This document shows, in pieces, positions 12,203 to 24,068 of a DNA stretch of 64,000 nt. Location: contig JAFFSR010000218.1 of assembly GCA_017163975.1 (NCBI GenBank), forward strand, positions 620,001 to 684,000, in the 5' to 3' direction. Within the stretch, counting starts at the first letter, position 1; each line of letters opens with the position of its first letter. Origin of the DNA: Anastatus disparis. Lineage: Eukaryota > Arthropoda > Insecta > Hymenoptera > Eupelmidae. The notes beneath the pieces were generated by a model. The model did no database searches and was not told the origin of the DNA. It worked only from the letters and a program-made list of their open reading frames with translations. Made by a program: the position numbers and the translations under genes.

Positions 12203-14177
12203 CAGTCGCAGGACTTATTATTGTCTGATCGAAAAAGAAAACAAATCGCGCCCAACAATGGTGAAAAATAGAAAAGTTAATTGATTTTCTAACGCTTATT
12301 TAAGAGCTTATTTATTTATTTCTACGCTAATAAAAAAGTGCTTATATAATTATTTAATTTTTAATTAATTTATTTATTTATTTAATCAATTTTGTTATCT
12401 ATTCAATTTGTCATTTTCATAGTAAATATTCATCTTATTTCGTGTTTCAATAATGTCCAAAGTTTCTTTATTCATGTTTTAATTTAGATGCATTTGAAAT
12501 TACATTTAAAAAATTTTTTGATAATTTATTATATTAAAATATAGATTAATAAATTTTATGAAACACTCAATTTGATTAAATGTAAATATAAAACGGAATT
12601 AAAAAATAAATTGCACTTTTTTTTGCAACTTAAAATTTTTTTTTCTTCTCTTTGGTTATTATATCACTTGTTGTCCTAAATAAATTGATTTCTAATCATT
12701 TGTTAGAATTTCTCATTTAAAAACAATATTTTTAAATTAATTAAGTAAAAATATATTCTATTTATAGTCTAATTTGTTTGGAAAAAATATTCATTATGTG
12801 CATCGGCGCAAGTGTTCGTCAATTTAATAGACAGAAACTTATTAAAATTTACATGAGCCATGCTTGATTGTCAATTTTTTGTGTGACATCTTGGCACTAG
12901 ATAATATTATATAGGCTCTAAAGCGAATAGTAATTTGATAGGACTGAAACTCGAAGTATCCTGGCTAGGATTATCAGGGTTGATCATGATTTTAATCGTA
13001 ACGCTTAAAAAAGATTTAAATTATCTAATTATTAAATTTACATAAATTTTAAAATTAATAAATTCAAATACATTTTTTAATTTAGATTAAACTTGTGCCG
13101 TTTCAAAAAAAAAAGTTTTAAAAAATCTGCTATTTCAATTTCGTTTTAAAAATCTGCCATTTCGCTTGTGCTTTAATAAGTCGACTATTTAAATAAAATT
13201 CTTAAAAGTTTGATTCTTACCAATCTTATTCACTTGATTGGTTTTTTATATTTTTGAAATTAAATATCTAGATTAAATTTTTTTAAATTTAAATATCTAT
13301 GAGATAGCATAATACTGGAGCAATTGGTAACGTTTTTTTTTCAATCGAAAACTAATTGAATGAATGTGATGGTTCAAAATTAAGGTTCTTTTACAAGGGC
13401 TCCATTCGAACCGTCGATTCATCAAAATATATAGTCAAATGACATGTTCTTTAAAAAAATTAAAATCGTAGATTTTTCAAAACTTTTATGACAGGTTTTA
13501 TAGCTAATGCGATATTAGCACTAGAAGATCGCTATTTCCAAAATTCTTTGCGTGTATTTTTTTTTTTTTTTTCATAAATAGTAAATCATTCTTATTATAT
13601 CTCCGTTTTCATCACTACAACTTATTTTATACGATATTGCAAGAATTGTAAAAATGTTCAATATTATTTTGTTGTAGATACGAGCGTTGCAGAAATATAA
13701 TAAGCAACAAATGGAGTTAATGTCTGAGCTTACCGCCGAATTAAGTATCCTTTTTATAACAATTTTATGAAAAATCAATAATATTACATTTAAATTGATC
13801 ATATCCTTTAGTTAATGAATAATTAAATCAATTAGCGCAAAAAGTCTCTTAAAGTACATTAATGTAAATTTTTTTGTGTATGTTTATAGATGTTTTGAAA
13901 TTTATTAAACTTTTCATTCAATTTAAAATCAAACTATTTTTAATAACTTGTTCGTCGTTATAAATTTTTCAATAGAACTAATTATAAAATTTTTTACTTG
14001 TTTTCATAGATCAAGAGGCGCGGTCGCGTCTCGATGGCATATTATTGTAGACATTTATTAAATTATTTACATAAAAATCCTTAATAACAAATACAAGATA
14101 ATGTAAATAACATTTTAAGTGAACGTGAAAAGGATGTTGAAAATAGGATGCTGCAAGCTGGAATTAGAAGGAGATGA
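11836..14177 (+). CDS. Small acidic coiled-coil protein, unknown function (77 residues, three coding exons)
   Basis: Inferred exons are 11836-11922 (MAENKPKEY...), 13678-13744 (IRALQKYNKQQMELMSELTAEL) and 14098-14177 (NVNNILSEREKDVENRML...RRR, stop TGA 14175-14177). Donors are GTAAGT and GTATCC; acceptors are TTGTAG and ACAAG. The second half should form an amphipathic helix or coiled coil. An AATAAA signal follows the stop within 10 bp. A competing terminal exon at 14010-14051, after a CATAG acceptor, would instead end in QEARSRLDGILL. The first coding exon is preceded by TTTACAG, implying an untranslated 5' exon. I do not recognise the family. Confidence 0.55.
11923..13677. other. Intron 1 of the small coiled-coil gene, no nested gene seen
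   Basis: About 1.75 kb of AT-rich sequence holding a (TA)n microsatellite at 12151-12199 and no recognised exon. Confidence 0.4.
12151..12199. repeat. (TA)n microsatellite
   Basis: About 24 uninterrupted AT dinucleotides within the intron. Confidence 0.95.
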
Positions 14178-14686
14178 AAAATAAAACATCGATTCACCAT
14201 TTGATAAGTAGGAAATTCTGGATTATTTAATCTCGAATTTTGTGATTTGCCTAAAGTACAACAATGTATATAAACTTTTTTAAATTAATTAAATTTTGAA
14301 AAAAAATAAGATAGTATTATTCTTGCATTGATATACCTATTTGTACTCAATAAAAACTAATACTAACTAATTTTAATACTAATACTAACTGCTTTTGCGA
14401 TTTCGGTAGCATGAGAATTTAAACAGTTAAATTAAATAGTTTGAAATTTTTTTTCCTAAATACTATACTCTGATTTTTTTGCAAGTTGTATGTATGTATT
14501 GATCTAAAATATTATTTTATCATTATTATAAAAATTATTACCTAAAAGTATTTCAAACCTTTATAGCATTAAAAAATATAATTATACGCATATTACAAAC
14601 AATAAAAAGTATCGGAATATTACAAAGAAACAAAATAAAATGTCATACATACTGATAATAATTGGTATGATTCACATGAGAATGTT

Positions 14687-14886
14687 TTTTTTTTTTTTTT
14701 AACGTCGCTATATTTATGCTATGCTATTATTGCTATGCTAATCAGCGACGGAGCTCGTAAGTGTGTTGGTGAACAAAGTACATGTAACGTACAGTGGTGC
14801 TTGTATCATTCGGCCGAAAGCGGGATTCGAACTCGGAACCTCGAGATTACGAATCCAACGCTCTACCGAATGAGCCACAGACCGAC
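14687..14886 (-). mobile_element. tRNA-derived SINE, family 1, with perfect 15-bp target duplication
   Basis: A poly-T run (A-tail on the minus strand) is followed by AACGTCGCTATATTTATGC and a tRNA-like head ending near 14886. The 15-bp sequence TCACATGAGAATGTT occurs on both sides (14672-14686 and 14887-14901). This is the signature of LINE-mediated target-primed retrotransposition and sets the ends of the family. Confidence 0.92.
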
Positions 14887-15234
14887 TCACATGAGAATGT
14901 TAAATTATGATTTAGTGGAAGTAAGAATACTTTACAAAAATTAAAAAATTCAAAGTTGGCGATGGAATAGTGTAAAAATTTTTTTATAATAATTTTAACA
15001 TAAAAACTTCATTTAAAATTTTTCACAAGTATTTATAAAACTATTACATATACGAATAGTAAAATAAAACAATTTTAATATAAGTTCGCAAATTTTTTTA
15101 CAATTTAGAATGATTATAACAATACATTATATTTTACTACTACAATATTATGGATTTGATGTAAAGAAAAAAAAAACAGATGAAAAAATTAAGAAAAAAA
15201 CAACTTTACAAAAAATTATATTTAAAAAAAATCC

Positions 15235-16299
15235 TTAAGAATAAAATAAAAGAGTAAGATAAGCTTGATAAGCGGTGATGGCATATCCAATACCATAAGC
15301 AACAACTCGTGCAGGTTGTGGTATCGGTACAACGGCATAAACAATAGTATGAGCGATCCTGCTCAAACCGAAAGCTCGAATAAGATTGATGGCGAACGAC
15401 GGTTGAGGTCCAGTCGTCAGATAAACGGTCGTGCAGATAAACCAAGGCAAAATGTTCTCAAGGTCGTTGAGAAATGCACGACGTGGACGTTCGATGTCTG
15501 GATCGTCGAAGGATACTTTTGAGTTTTTCCCAATGAACGTGCAATCCTCTGGTGTCATAAAAATCTAAGAAATATTTAACATACGTAACGCATTATTTTT
15601 CATGTATTATAATGGTAATTAATTTAAATTATCAATGATTCTTTTTCATTTTTGGTTTTTTTTACCAATTTAAATTATAGTAAAAATTGATTTCGTAAAT
15701 AAACTGGTTATAATTATTTAAAAACTTTTCAACCGAGACTCATCCATTAGTTACAAATGAATATAAACGTTTACAAATATAAATGCTTAAATTTGTTTAT
15801 GTATGCTTATATTTATTTAAACATACAATCAATTATAAACATCTATATAAAATTTTGTAATCTAAAATTGTTTTGCACAATTATAGAAAAATGTTAGGAT
15901 ACCCTATAATTTTATTAAAAAAAGTCTTTCAATCATGTAAAACTATAATTTCTAAATGTTTTATAACTGTATTTATAACTTTTAACTAATCCGCCTATCT
16001 AAATTTAAACATATTTTTAAAGTATAACTGTACGTATCTGATTAAAAACTAACGCAAATAATTGAAAAACAAGAAAAATCAAAATCTAAAACTACAATTG
16101 TATTGAATTTATGATTTATCATTATAAAAAATTAAATGTTATGATGTTACAACGTAAATAATTATTACGTAATCACCTTCTTTCGGAATCTCTGCCGACC
16201 GATAAGCGGCATCATGCACAGCATTTTCACGGTCAGCGCAGCGGACCACCACGCGAAATAACGAAAAACTTCATTTTGCGAGCCTGAATAATCAGACAT
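15235..16299 (-). CDS. Microsomal glutathione S-transferase 1-like protein (MAPEG family)
   Basis: Two coding exons, 16177-16299 (41 codons, MSDYSGSQNEVFRYFAWW...) and 15235-15564 (109 codons plus stop), joined in phase 0 at GTGATT/TTCTTAG, give 150 residues. That is close to the usual ~150-155. The family signature ERPRRAFLNDLENILPWF is followed by hydrophobic segments and PIPQPARVVAYGIGYAIT, as in MGST1. Four membrane-spanning helices are expected. MGST1 proteins are endoplasmic-reticulum or outer-mitochondrial-membrane trimers that conjugate glutathione to electrophiles and reduce lipid peroxides. The first ATG after in-frame upstream sequence was chosen as the start. The gene sits in a noncoding neighbourhood and appears intact. 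Confidence 0.9.
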
Positions 16300-17964
16300 C
16301 GTTTAAACTTACTTTTTTTAAAGCTTTCACCAAAAGTTAATGTCCCGAAATATTTGCACTAACGTTTTTATTGTCAGTTCGAATCGAAATACGTTAAGAA
16401 GACATGACTGGAACGCTCGCGAGCGTAGACTAAATAGTGGTCTTCGTAAAAGTCTTTGCGAAACAAACATGTATTATAGAAGTAGGAATAGCGACTTTAC
16501 GTAACATTAATGTCTTTCCGTTGTTTTTTTAAATCATTGTAATTCTTGAAATACTAGTTCTGATGGTCATTTGATTCGCATTAAATTTTTTTTTTTTGGT
16601 TTCTCAATGAAAATGAGCGAAACAGCAAAATTATCAAATATAAGATCGTGTGATTTTTATGTGCAAATAGAAAGCTTAACAATTTATGAAAATGAGTAAT
16701 TTCAATGTAATAGACATGAAAAAAAACTACTACGCTTGCGTTTCGTGGCATCTCGTTTCATTTGTGAAATTTTTTCAATATCGACTGGATATTAACTTTT
16801 TTAAAATTTTGTATTCATGATAAATTAGCTAAAAAATTTCCAACGTATTTTTAAACAAATATCTAATGGACTTAAGTTCTCGAGTTAAAAATTCACCTCT
16901 TGCACTGAGTGAGTCGCTGGAGATTTGTGTATTGAATATTAATTTGAACATCCTTCAGGCGTATATATAACTTTGTTACATAGGAAAAAGATTGAATTGC
17001 ACTTGAGCTTTAGATTTTCTTCTAATGTCGAATATTTTTCATACATAAATTTAAAAAAAAAACGTCTACTTAATTTAATGCTCGATTTTTTCAAGCTTAT
17101 AACTATAGTTCTATTTGACTCAGCGGGCATTAAAAACAATTTCATTGCCTTATAACTGTTTATTTTTTATCTAATCATACTTGATTTTCACTAGGAAACA
17201 ATGAAATTGGGATCAAAACGTATCGACTACAAAACGAAAATTTATTAAAGAAGCACAAATTTTTCAAAAGATATGAAGAATTAAAAATAATGTGAAAATT
17301 GAGCTGTAAATTTTTGTTTCTAAGCAGCTTTTGAACAGTTTGAGCTTTTTAAATAAATTTTTATCCATCGAAATATTTATGATCCTTTTATAACGATTAA
17401 TTTAAAAAATGACGATAAAGAAAAACTAAATATCCAATAACTCTCCTTCCTTGTTAAGGTGAGCTTTGAAGCTAGAGAATCAAATAAAAAAAGTAAACGC
17501 GAAATCTTGAATAATTATATGAGCAAAAAAAAAATTCAAACGTTAAAAGAAAATCGACCAAGGATGATTTTAATTTACATGTATTCATACTGATATGCCT
17601 GAAAAGTTTTTTTAAACTAGATTGACTGAGTTAATTGACACTAATAAATTTTCTTTTTTATTCTACTATTTAAAGGTGCTCACATTGTTGACGTTTCGAA
17701 AGGTTTTTTTGTCATATTTTCCTCTTCAATAAAGATAAGAATTTTAATGTTGCTTTGCATTTCTCAATTATTCAGAAAATCTTACATAATACAATCAAAT
17801 TATAATCAACATTAATTGACAAATTAAAATCTAATGAAACGTGCGTAAATTGTGAGGAAATTGCATATCTACCGTTGTCACTACTGGAAAATTCTTTTAT
17901 ATTTTACATCAATCATTTTGTATACTTAAAATCAATAAAGTAATTTAAAATTAATATAAAATAT
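16300..17964. other. Intergenic region upstream of the MGST1-like gene
   Basis: The first few hundred bases are presumably promoter. The rest is AT-rich. Overlapping open frames on both strands at about 16939-17155 show no coding features. Confidence 0.45.
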
Positions 17965-18150
17965 GAGATCTTTAGTGGCTCAGACGGTAGAGCAATGGAT
18001 TCATAATCTCGAGGTCCTGAGTTCGAATCCTGCTCTCACCCGATGGATACAAGCACCTCTGTATCTTGCATGTGCTTTGTTCATAAACGAGCTGAAAATC
18101 TCCGTCTTTAATTAGCGTAGCAATAAAACTGCATAAATAAAGCGTGAAAA
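17965..18150 (+). mobile_element. tRNA-derived SINE, family 1
   Basis: The head reads TAGTGGCTCAGACGGTAGAGC (A-box) with GAGTTCGAATCCTG (B-box). The usual CTTTGTTCA...ATTAGCGTAGCAAT body and AAATAAAGCGTGAAAAAA end follow. Confidence 0.85.
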
Positions 18151-18257
18151 AAACACTTTTGAATATGGTTTTGAAAGAGAAATATATCACAACACAAAAG
18201 AAATTTATTATAACTGCTGAGCGTATTCTTTATAAATTCATTATTTTTTCAAATTTT

Positions 18258-18315
18258 AGTTTAACATCGTTTTATTTATGCTACTTTTGCGATGCTAATT
18301 AGAAACGAATATTTT
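18258..18315 (-). mobile_element. 3' fragment of SINE family 1
   Basis: TTTAACATCG...TATGCTAC...GCGATGCTAATTAG matches the 3' body of the SINE. The rest of the copy is missing; the palindromic element at 18339 starts shortly after. Confidence 0.65.
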
Positions 18316-18338
18316 AATTCAGACCATCGATCTACTAA

Positions 18339-19002
18339 CTAGGAGAGTATCACATCTCCGGATCACGGATTTTGCTCTAACTTTGAGATAGGTTTTCAGA
18401 TATCAAAATATGGAAAAAGCCAGAGTTATAAACCCCAACGCTCAATATTTCTCTAGTTGCAGGCAATTAAAGAAAATCACTAAAAAAGTTACTAGATTTT
18501 CAAATGCTTATAATTCTTTAGAATTAATAGCTAGATGCTTGCAACTGTTAATAAATGAAAGCTACGTTCAAATCCTTTCGAAAAAGCACCTATAGCATAT
18601 CAAAATATTATTTTTTCCCAAAGTTACAGCGTTATGAAAATTGTACTACATTTTAACATTTATCATTAATTAATATTTTTAAAAGGAAATTCAGCTCAAA
18701 TACTTATAACGCTGTAACTTTGGGAAAAAATAATATTTTGATATGCTATAGGTGCTTTTTCGAAAGGATTTGAACGTAGCTTTCATTTAAAAACAGTTGC
18801 AAGCGTCTATCTATTAATGCTAAAGAATTATAAGCGTTTGAAAATCTAGTAACTTTTTTAGTGCTTTTCTTTAATTGCCTGCAACTAGAGAAATATTGAG
18901 CGTTGGGGTCTATAACTCTGGCTTTTTCCATATTTTGACATCTGAAAATCTATCTCATAGTTAGAGCAAAATCCGTGATCCGGAGATGTGATACTCTCCT
19001 AG
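18339..19002. mobile_element. 664-bp full-length palindromic element, TAA target duplication (PIF/Harbinger-like)
   Basis: The element reads CTAGGAGAGTATCACATCTC at one end and its reverse complement at the other. The two arms of about 310 bp are inverted copies around a short AT-rich centre near 18670. TAA flanks both sides (18336-18338 and 19003-19005). Related elements are at 61730-62392 (TTA duplication), 59708-60035 (one arm only), 33715-34125 (termini lost) and 38189-38888 (same terminal motif, different interior). A 3-bp TTA/TAA duplication is typical of PIF/Harbinger. No transposase is encoded. Confidence 0.85.
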
Positions 19003-19063
19003 TAAGAGAATTTTTAAAAAACTCACTTGTAAATTTTCATCTTACTGATATTTACATTAAGTT

Positions 19064-19246
19064 GAGGTCTCAGTGGCTCACGCGGTAGAGTGATGGATTC
19101 GTAATCTTGAAGTCTCGAGTTCAAATCCCGCTCTCGGCTGATTGATATAAGTACCACTGTACATTACATGTGCTTTGCTCACAAGTACACTGACGATCTT
19201 CGTCGCTAATTAGTATCGAAATAATAACAAATACAGCGACGTTAAA
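19064..19246 (+). mobile_element. tRNA-derived SINE, family 1
   Basis: GGTCTCAGTGGCTCACGCGG (A-box side) and GAGTTCAAATCCC (B-box) are followed by the standard body and a TACAGCGACGTTAAATAAAATA end. Confidence 0.88.
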
Positions 19247-19471
19247 TAAAATATAAAAAAATTATTTACATTAAGTTTATTTTAATAATAATATACTGTA
19301 CTTGAAATTTCAAATGTTTAATTTAATAAAATGATTTTTGATACAAAATTTTTTTCTTATTTAGGACTGTATATTATTTATATAAATTAATTAAATTGAT
19401 ATCAAAATAAAATTATTAAATTTATATATTTATAAACTTTACATGGCTTTTAAATAATAATAACAATGATC

Positions 19472-22400
19472 TTATTTTTTCTTGAATTTCTTCAATTCGT
19501 GCTGCTGCATCGCAGCATCGCCAAAAATTTCTTTGACTTTTCGTTTACGTTCAGCGTCGCTTGCAATTTGTTGTTTTATTTTAACTTTACTTATGAAGGC
19601 TGAATCTCTTCTTACTTCTCGAATAGCACTCTTTGTTTCTCTCTTCAGTTTATGAAGTAATTTCTCTCTTTCGGCTCTTTCCTTTGACATAGGCTTATGT
19701 CTCTTTCCGTCATGTCTGTAACAAAGTAAATATGTTTATTAAAAAAGAATTTTCTTTTTTAAAATTATTTATGTACGAATATTTTTAAAAATTTGAAACT
19801 ACTTACACAACTTCAATTCGTGGCTCATACATTCTTAATGCTTTTGGTTTCTTTTTAGCAAATTGTAAATATTCCAATTCTTTTTCATTAAACTTTTCTA
19901 TGCTGTTAATTAAATTTTTCACATGTTCTCGAATTTTTTCAGGATACCTTTTTACGGAACCACATTTTAATAAACTTGAAATTGGTGAAAATAACGAATA
20001 CACAGCTTCTAATTCACTGCACTGTTTTGTGAATTCATTCAATAAATTCAATGCTGTGACAAAAGTCCTAATTCTATAATCATCATCCATATCTTCTTTG
20101 ATAAAATCTTCTCCGTGCATTTTAACAGTTGCCGGATCGATATCTTCTTTTTTGTGATTTTTTTCAAGTACCAATATGTTACTAAATTCACCAACTGTTT
20201 TAAACGGAGAGATTGCTTTGATAACTTTTGTGAATGGTTTTGGTAAAGAAACATATATCACACCGCGAAGGAAATTTATTACTGTTGGTGACCATCTTTT
20301 ACTTAATACTGTATACTGAAATATAATAAAATATTTATTAAATAGTGTTTTAAAAAATATTAAATTTTTTGGTACATAATTAATAAATTTAAAAATTTCA
20401 AAACTCACCTCTAAAATAAGTGTAACTACAAAAAGGCCCTTAGATATATCATGTTTTCCTTTTATCTTACATCTTAATAAAATTTGTGACATAAAAACTA
20501 AACATGGAGTAACAATGGGATGCCTAAAATCTGATGTTGGATATAGAATTGATACTAGCTTGAATAAAAATAGCTAAACAAAAAATGACGATATATTATT
20601 TAAATTAAATGTAATACAAGAAGTTTAATAAATTATAAAATTATTAATTAAAATATCACTTTTTTCTTACCGTATCTAATCCAGGGTAAACTTTTATATT
20701 ACTTTGAAATTCTTCGTGTTTCTTTTTCAAAATTTCTTGTAAACAAATTTTTGTACCAAGTGGATTTCCATGAGCCAAGTCATACAAATGTGGACAAAGT
20801 CTACTAAAAGTTTGAAAAAATTTAACTGAATCTTTCACACTGTTTATAGATGCACATTCATCTAAATACTGTAACAGATATGAAAATAAGTTTAATAATT
20901 TTTCTTTATTCTTTTCTAACAGTTTCCAATGATTGCATTTAATAATCCTTTCTGTAATAACTGATTGATACTCTGGATTTTGATTTTTAAATAGATTTTT
21001 TAATTGTTCAAATGTTTCTGGTGCTTCATAAGTGTATGGTAATTCTTTACGTGCTTTCTCCATGATTGCTTCTTTTTCTTTAATATTTACATCATTTACA
21101 ATTTCAGAAATTTCATTAGATTTTTCTGAATTATTTGTCTTTTTCGCTTCAACAATAACAGAATTTTTTAATGACTTTTCTAGAACTATTTTTTCTTTAA
21201 AAGTATTTTCTTTTGAAATTTCAGTCTTTTTATATACAACTTTTTCTTTTTCTTCTTCTTCCTCTTCTTCCTCTTCTTCATCTTCTTCTTCTTCCTGTTC
21301 TTTTTCTTCTTCTTCTACAAGTTCTTTTTGATTTTTTATAGTAACTTCATTTTTTTCATCTTCCATTTCACTTTCTGATTCTGAAGCTTTTAAATCAGAT
21401 AAATCATCCTGTGACTCTTCACTTGATTCACTATCCTCATCCTCTTCTTCATCTTCCTCTTCATCATCTTCTTCATTTTCCTCTTCATCGTCTTCTTCAT
21501 CATCTTCATCATTTTCTTCGTCTTCTTTCACATTTTTATCATCTACTTTTTTATCTTTTAAATCATTTTTTTCTATTTTATTTAATTCTCCGTTAATAAG
21601 AATTCCTTTCTTTTCATGACTTTCATCATCTGATGATTCTTCTACAATTTGTTCTATATGAAAATTGTCTAAATCATCAGCTGATCTATGTTTTGGAGTT
21701 TGAGCGTCATCTGTAAATCCTTTCATTCTTGCTAATCGATCTTCTTCTAATTTTTCCAATTTAGCCTTTTCTCCTTTAGCAATTTCTTCTTCAGATTTTA
21801 ATTTATCACTAGGCATTCCTCCCCTTGGTTCGAATTTTAATTGCCTCATTGCTAAATCATAATCATCAATTTTTGGCTTTTCTATTGGTTTTTCTTCTTC
21901 CATAGCTTTTTCCAAAGCTTTGTTTGAACATGCTACTATTGGTAACAAATCACGCCATTCAGTATCCAACTTTTCAGTCAAATCAATAGTTTCTTCTCTT
22001 ATCTTTTGCCTTTCAGCTTTTCGTTTTTTTGAGTCAGCTATTAACTGTTCTATCACATCTTTACGAGACATTTCAGAATCTGGTTTAGATAATACACCAC
22101 CACCGAAATGTGCATCTTCCACAAAATTTTTATTTAACTTTCCTGACTTATTTGTTTCACCGTCACTTTCTTCATCACTACGTGGATCATCATATTTTTC
22201 AATGTCAATTAATGATTGTCCTCTATGTGTTAGAACTTCGTCGTCGTTCAAATTAAAAATATTCTTTTTACTATGAGATTTTACCCTTTCAGCAGCGAAC
22301 CTTGCCATTGCTTTATCTTCTTGTGACATTTTTGAATTTTTTTCTCCTATTCGACGATCCAAAAAAATGTTATCCTTATCCTTCACTTTATATTCAAGCA

Positions 22401-22605
22401 ATAATGTATTTTTTCGTTTAGCTATGGCTTTAGTTCTTGCGATTCCAGGCAAACCTTTGTCAGCTTTACTTTTTCTGCCCAATACATTTTGTTTGTCTCT
22501 GTTTATGTGCACTTCAAATGGTGTTATTGATTTCTTTTGCATTTGTTGCTTTCTCCTTTTGGCATAAGAGTCCGAAAGATTTGATTTTTTATTTTTAACC
22601 TTCAT
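19472..22605 (-). CDS. NOP14: Nucleolar protein 14 (NOP14), ribosome small-subunit biogenesis
   Basis: Four exons, 20671-22605, 20409-20573, 19807-20315 and 19472-19715, join in phases 0, 0 and 2 with GTAAGA, GTGAGT and GTAAGT donors, giving 950 residues. The start is MKVKNKK...SYAKRRKQQM. Family hallmarks are NPFEVH-like (TPFEVHINRDK), LGR, GLPG.AR.KAI.KRK, the FLDRRIGE block, the DDEVLTHRGQSL motif, and the basic C-terminus VHDGKRHKPMSKERAEREKL. A long Glu/Asp-rich stretch at about residues 365-470 is typical but expanded here, making the protein longer than the human protein (~860). NOP14 is a component of the SSU processome needed for 18S rRNA maturation in the nucleolus. The gene looks intact and single-copy in the window. 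Confidence 0.95.
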
Positions 22606-23261
22606 TTTGGTCGTTGATATTAAGTATTAACTCTATAAGAAAGTAATAAATGTTTTTAAAAAAACTAATATTAAAAAGAACATAACCTTTAATATTAAAA
22701 AAAATTGATTTATTCAATTAAAAATGATTGATCACTTACGTATTCTTCAAAAATAAAATGATTTTAATTTTATTTAATTAACTTTAATTATTTTTATTAT
22801 TACATTTCTAATTATTTTGTTAATTATTGAAAATTAAGAAGACACCGCCGATACTGAATACACACGTGCACGTGTGGTACCAAAACCAAACGTATAGGCA
22901 GCAGACTACGCTTGCGCTGTTTCGCCTTCGCCCGTAGCACGCACACACTTTCTATGCGAATGAAAACTTTTCCAAACTGTTGCTGCAGCCAGCTGCATAT
23001 CACAAGGATAGAAGATATGAAATCAATGTACTGAATAAAGAGGGCACTATATAACTTATTACTCTGCAACAAGGGATCAGAAGTAAACAATTAATCAAAA
23101 TCTCATTGTTTATTTATTTACAAAAATTTAAATGCCGGAATTTGAAAACAACGAGTTAAAATCTTATTATTTATTGACAAAATTTTAAATGTTGGAGTTT
23201 TAAAATAAGATTTTATGCATATATGTGATATTTTATGCATATATGTGTTATTTTATTTTAT
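22606..23261. promoter_or_regulatory. Upstream region of NOP14
   Basis: The 22840-22990 segment is less AT-rich than its surroundings and is the likely promoter, but no specific element can be assigned. A minus-strand open frame at 22824-23090 overlaps it and has no recognisable features. Confidence 0.3.
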
Positions 23262-23349
23262 ACATGTGCTTTGTTCAGAATTAACACACTTACGAACTCC
23301 GTCGCTGATTAGCATAACAAATAGCATAAATAAGCGACGAAAAAAAAAT
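23262..23349 (+). mobile_element. 3' fragment of SINE family 1
   Basis: TACATGTGCTTTGTTCAG...CCGTCGCTGATTAGCAT... followed by an A-rich tail matches the 3' half of the family. The tRNA head is missing (5' truncated). Confidence 0.75.
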
Positions 23350-23579
23350 AAACAATTTGTACATTTATCTTTAACATTTTCTTAATCCTTTCATTTCCAG
23401 TATATTTTATTTTTTTCCTTTAAAACAAACTATAATAAAACAGGAGTAATTTAAAAAAACCCACCCGAATAAAAAATATTCCTGAGACAGGGTTAACTTT
23501 AATTAAAACTAAAACAAATTTTTTTATTATTTTCACTAAATAGTGGAATTTTATAATTCAATATTAATTTCTTACATAT

Positions 23580-23750
23580 CCCTGGAAGAAAATTGACCAT
23601 ATTGTAGGCATAATTGCTGATCAACAAATGTTAAAATGGCACTTATCTAGAAATTCTAGAAATTATTTTTAAAAAATTTCTAGATAAGTGTCATTTTAAC
23701 ATGCGTTAACCAACAATTATGCTTAAGATATGGTCAATTTTCTTCCAGGG
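23580..23750. mobile_element. 171-bp palindromic MITE with CCCTGGMAGAAAATTGA termini
   Basis: The two halves are inverted copies: CCCTGGAAGAAAATTGACCA at the left, its complement at the right, and a TTCTAGATAAGTG-type stem near the centre. A second copy of the same design is at 35256-35428. The larger element at 37329-38169 shares the CCCTGGTAGAAA ends. Confidence 0.85.
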
Positions 23751-24068
23751 AGTTATACAATAACTTAATACCATTGAATAATTATTGAAACATTCTATAA
23801 AAGTATTAGCTAAATATGTAGCTAAAATAAAAGTATTTAAGAATAATTTTTTCGAATAATTAGGAAATTATCTCATTCTTTCTTTGTAAATGTCGTACAC
23901 AGTAGGTAAATGAAGAAAGTCTGTTGATATTTTTTTGCTCATTGTTTAAAAAGAGTTATATTTATTACAGTTTTATACAAAATTTTTCAAATTTTCATGT
24001 CGAAATAACAGTAAAAAAAACATAAAAATTTGTATTTTGATAAAATTAATGTTTTATTTTTGGGTCCG

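Noticed and set aside
14735..14944. 69-codon open frame over a SINE
   Set aside because: It translates the SINE body and tRNA-like head; similar frames appear in other SINE copies (for example 17972-18190 and 33179-33376).
17980..18053. Apparent tRNA genes in many places
   Set aside because: A- and B-boxes are present, but the acceptor stems do not pair and each is joined to the same non-tRNA body, so they are SINE heads and not working tRNAs.
18410..18931. Two similar 61-codon open frames on opposite strands
   Set aside because: They are the two arms of the palindromic element, so the resemblance comes from the inverted repeat and not from a gene family.
21032..22567. Several plus-strand open frames opposite NOP14
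   Set aside because: Ser/Phe- or His/Leu-rich shadows of the Glu/Asp/Lys-rich NOP14 coding strand.
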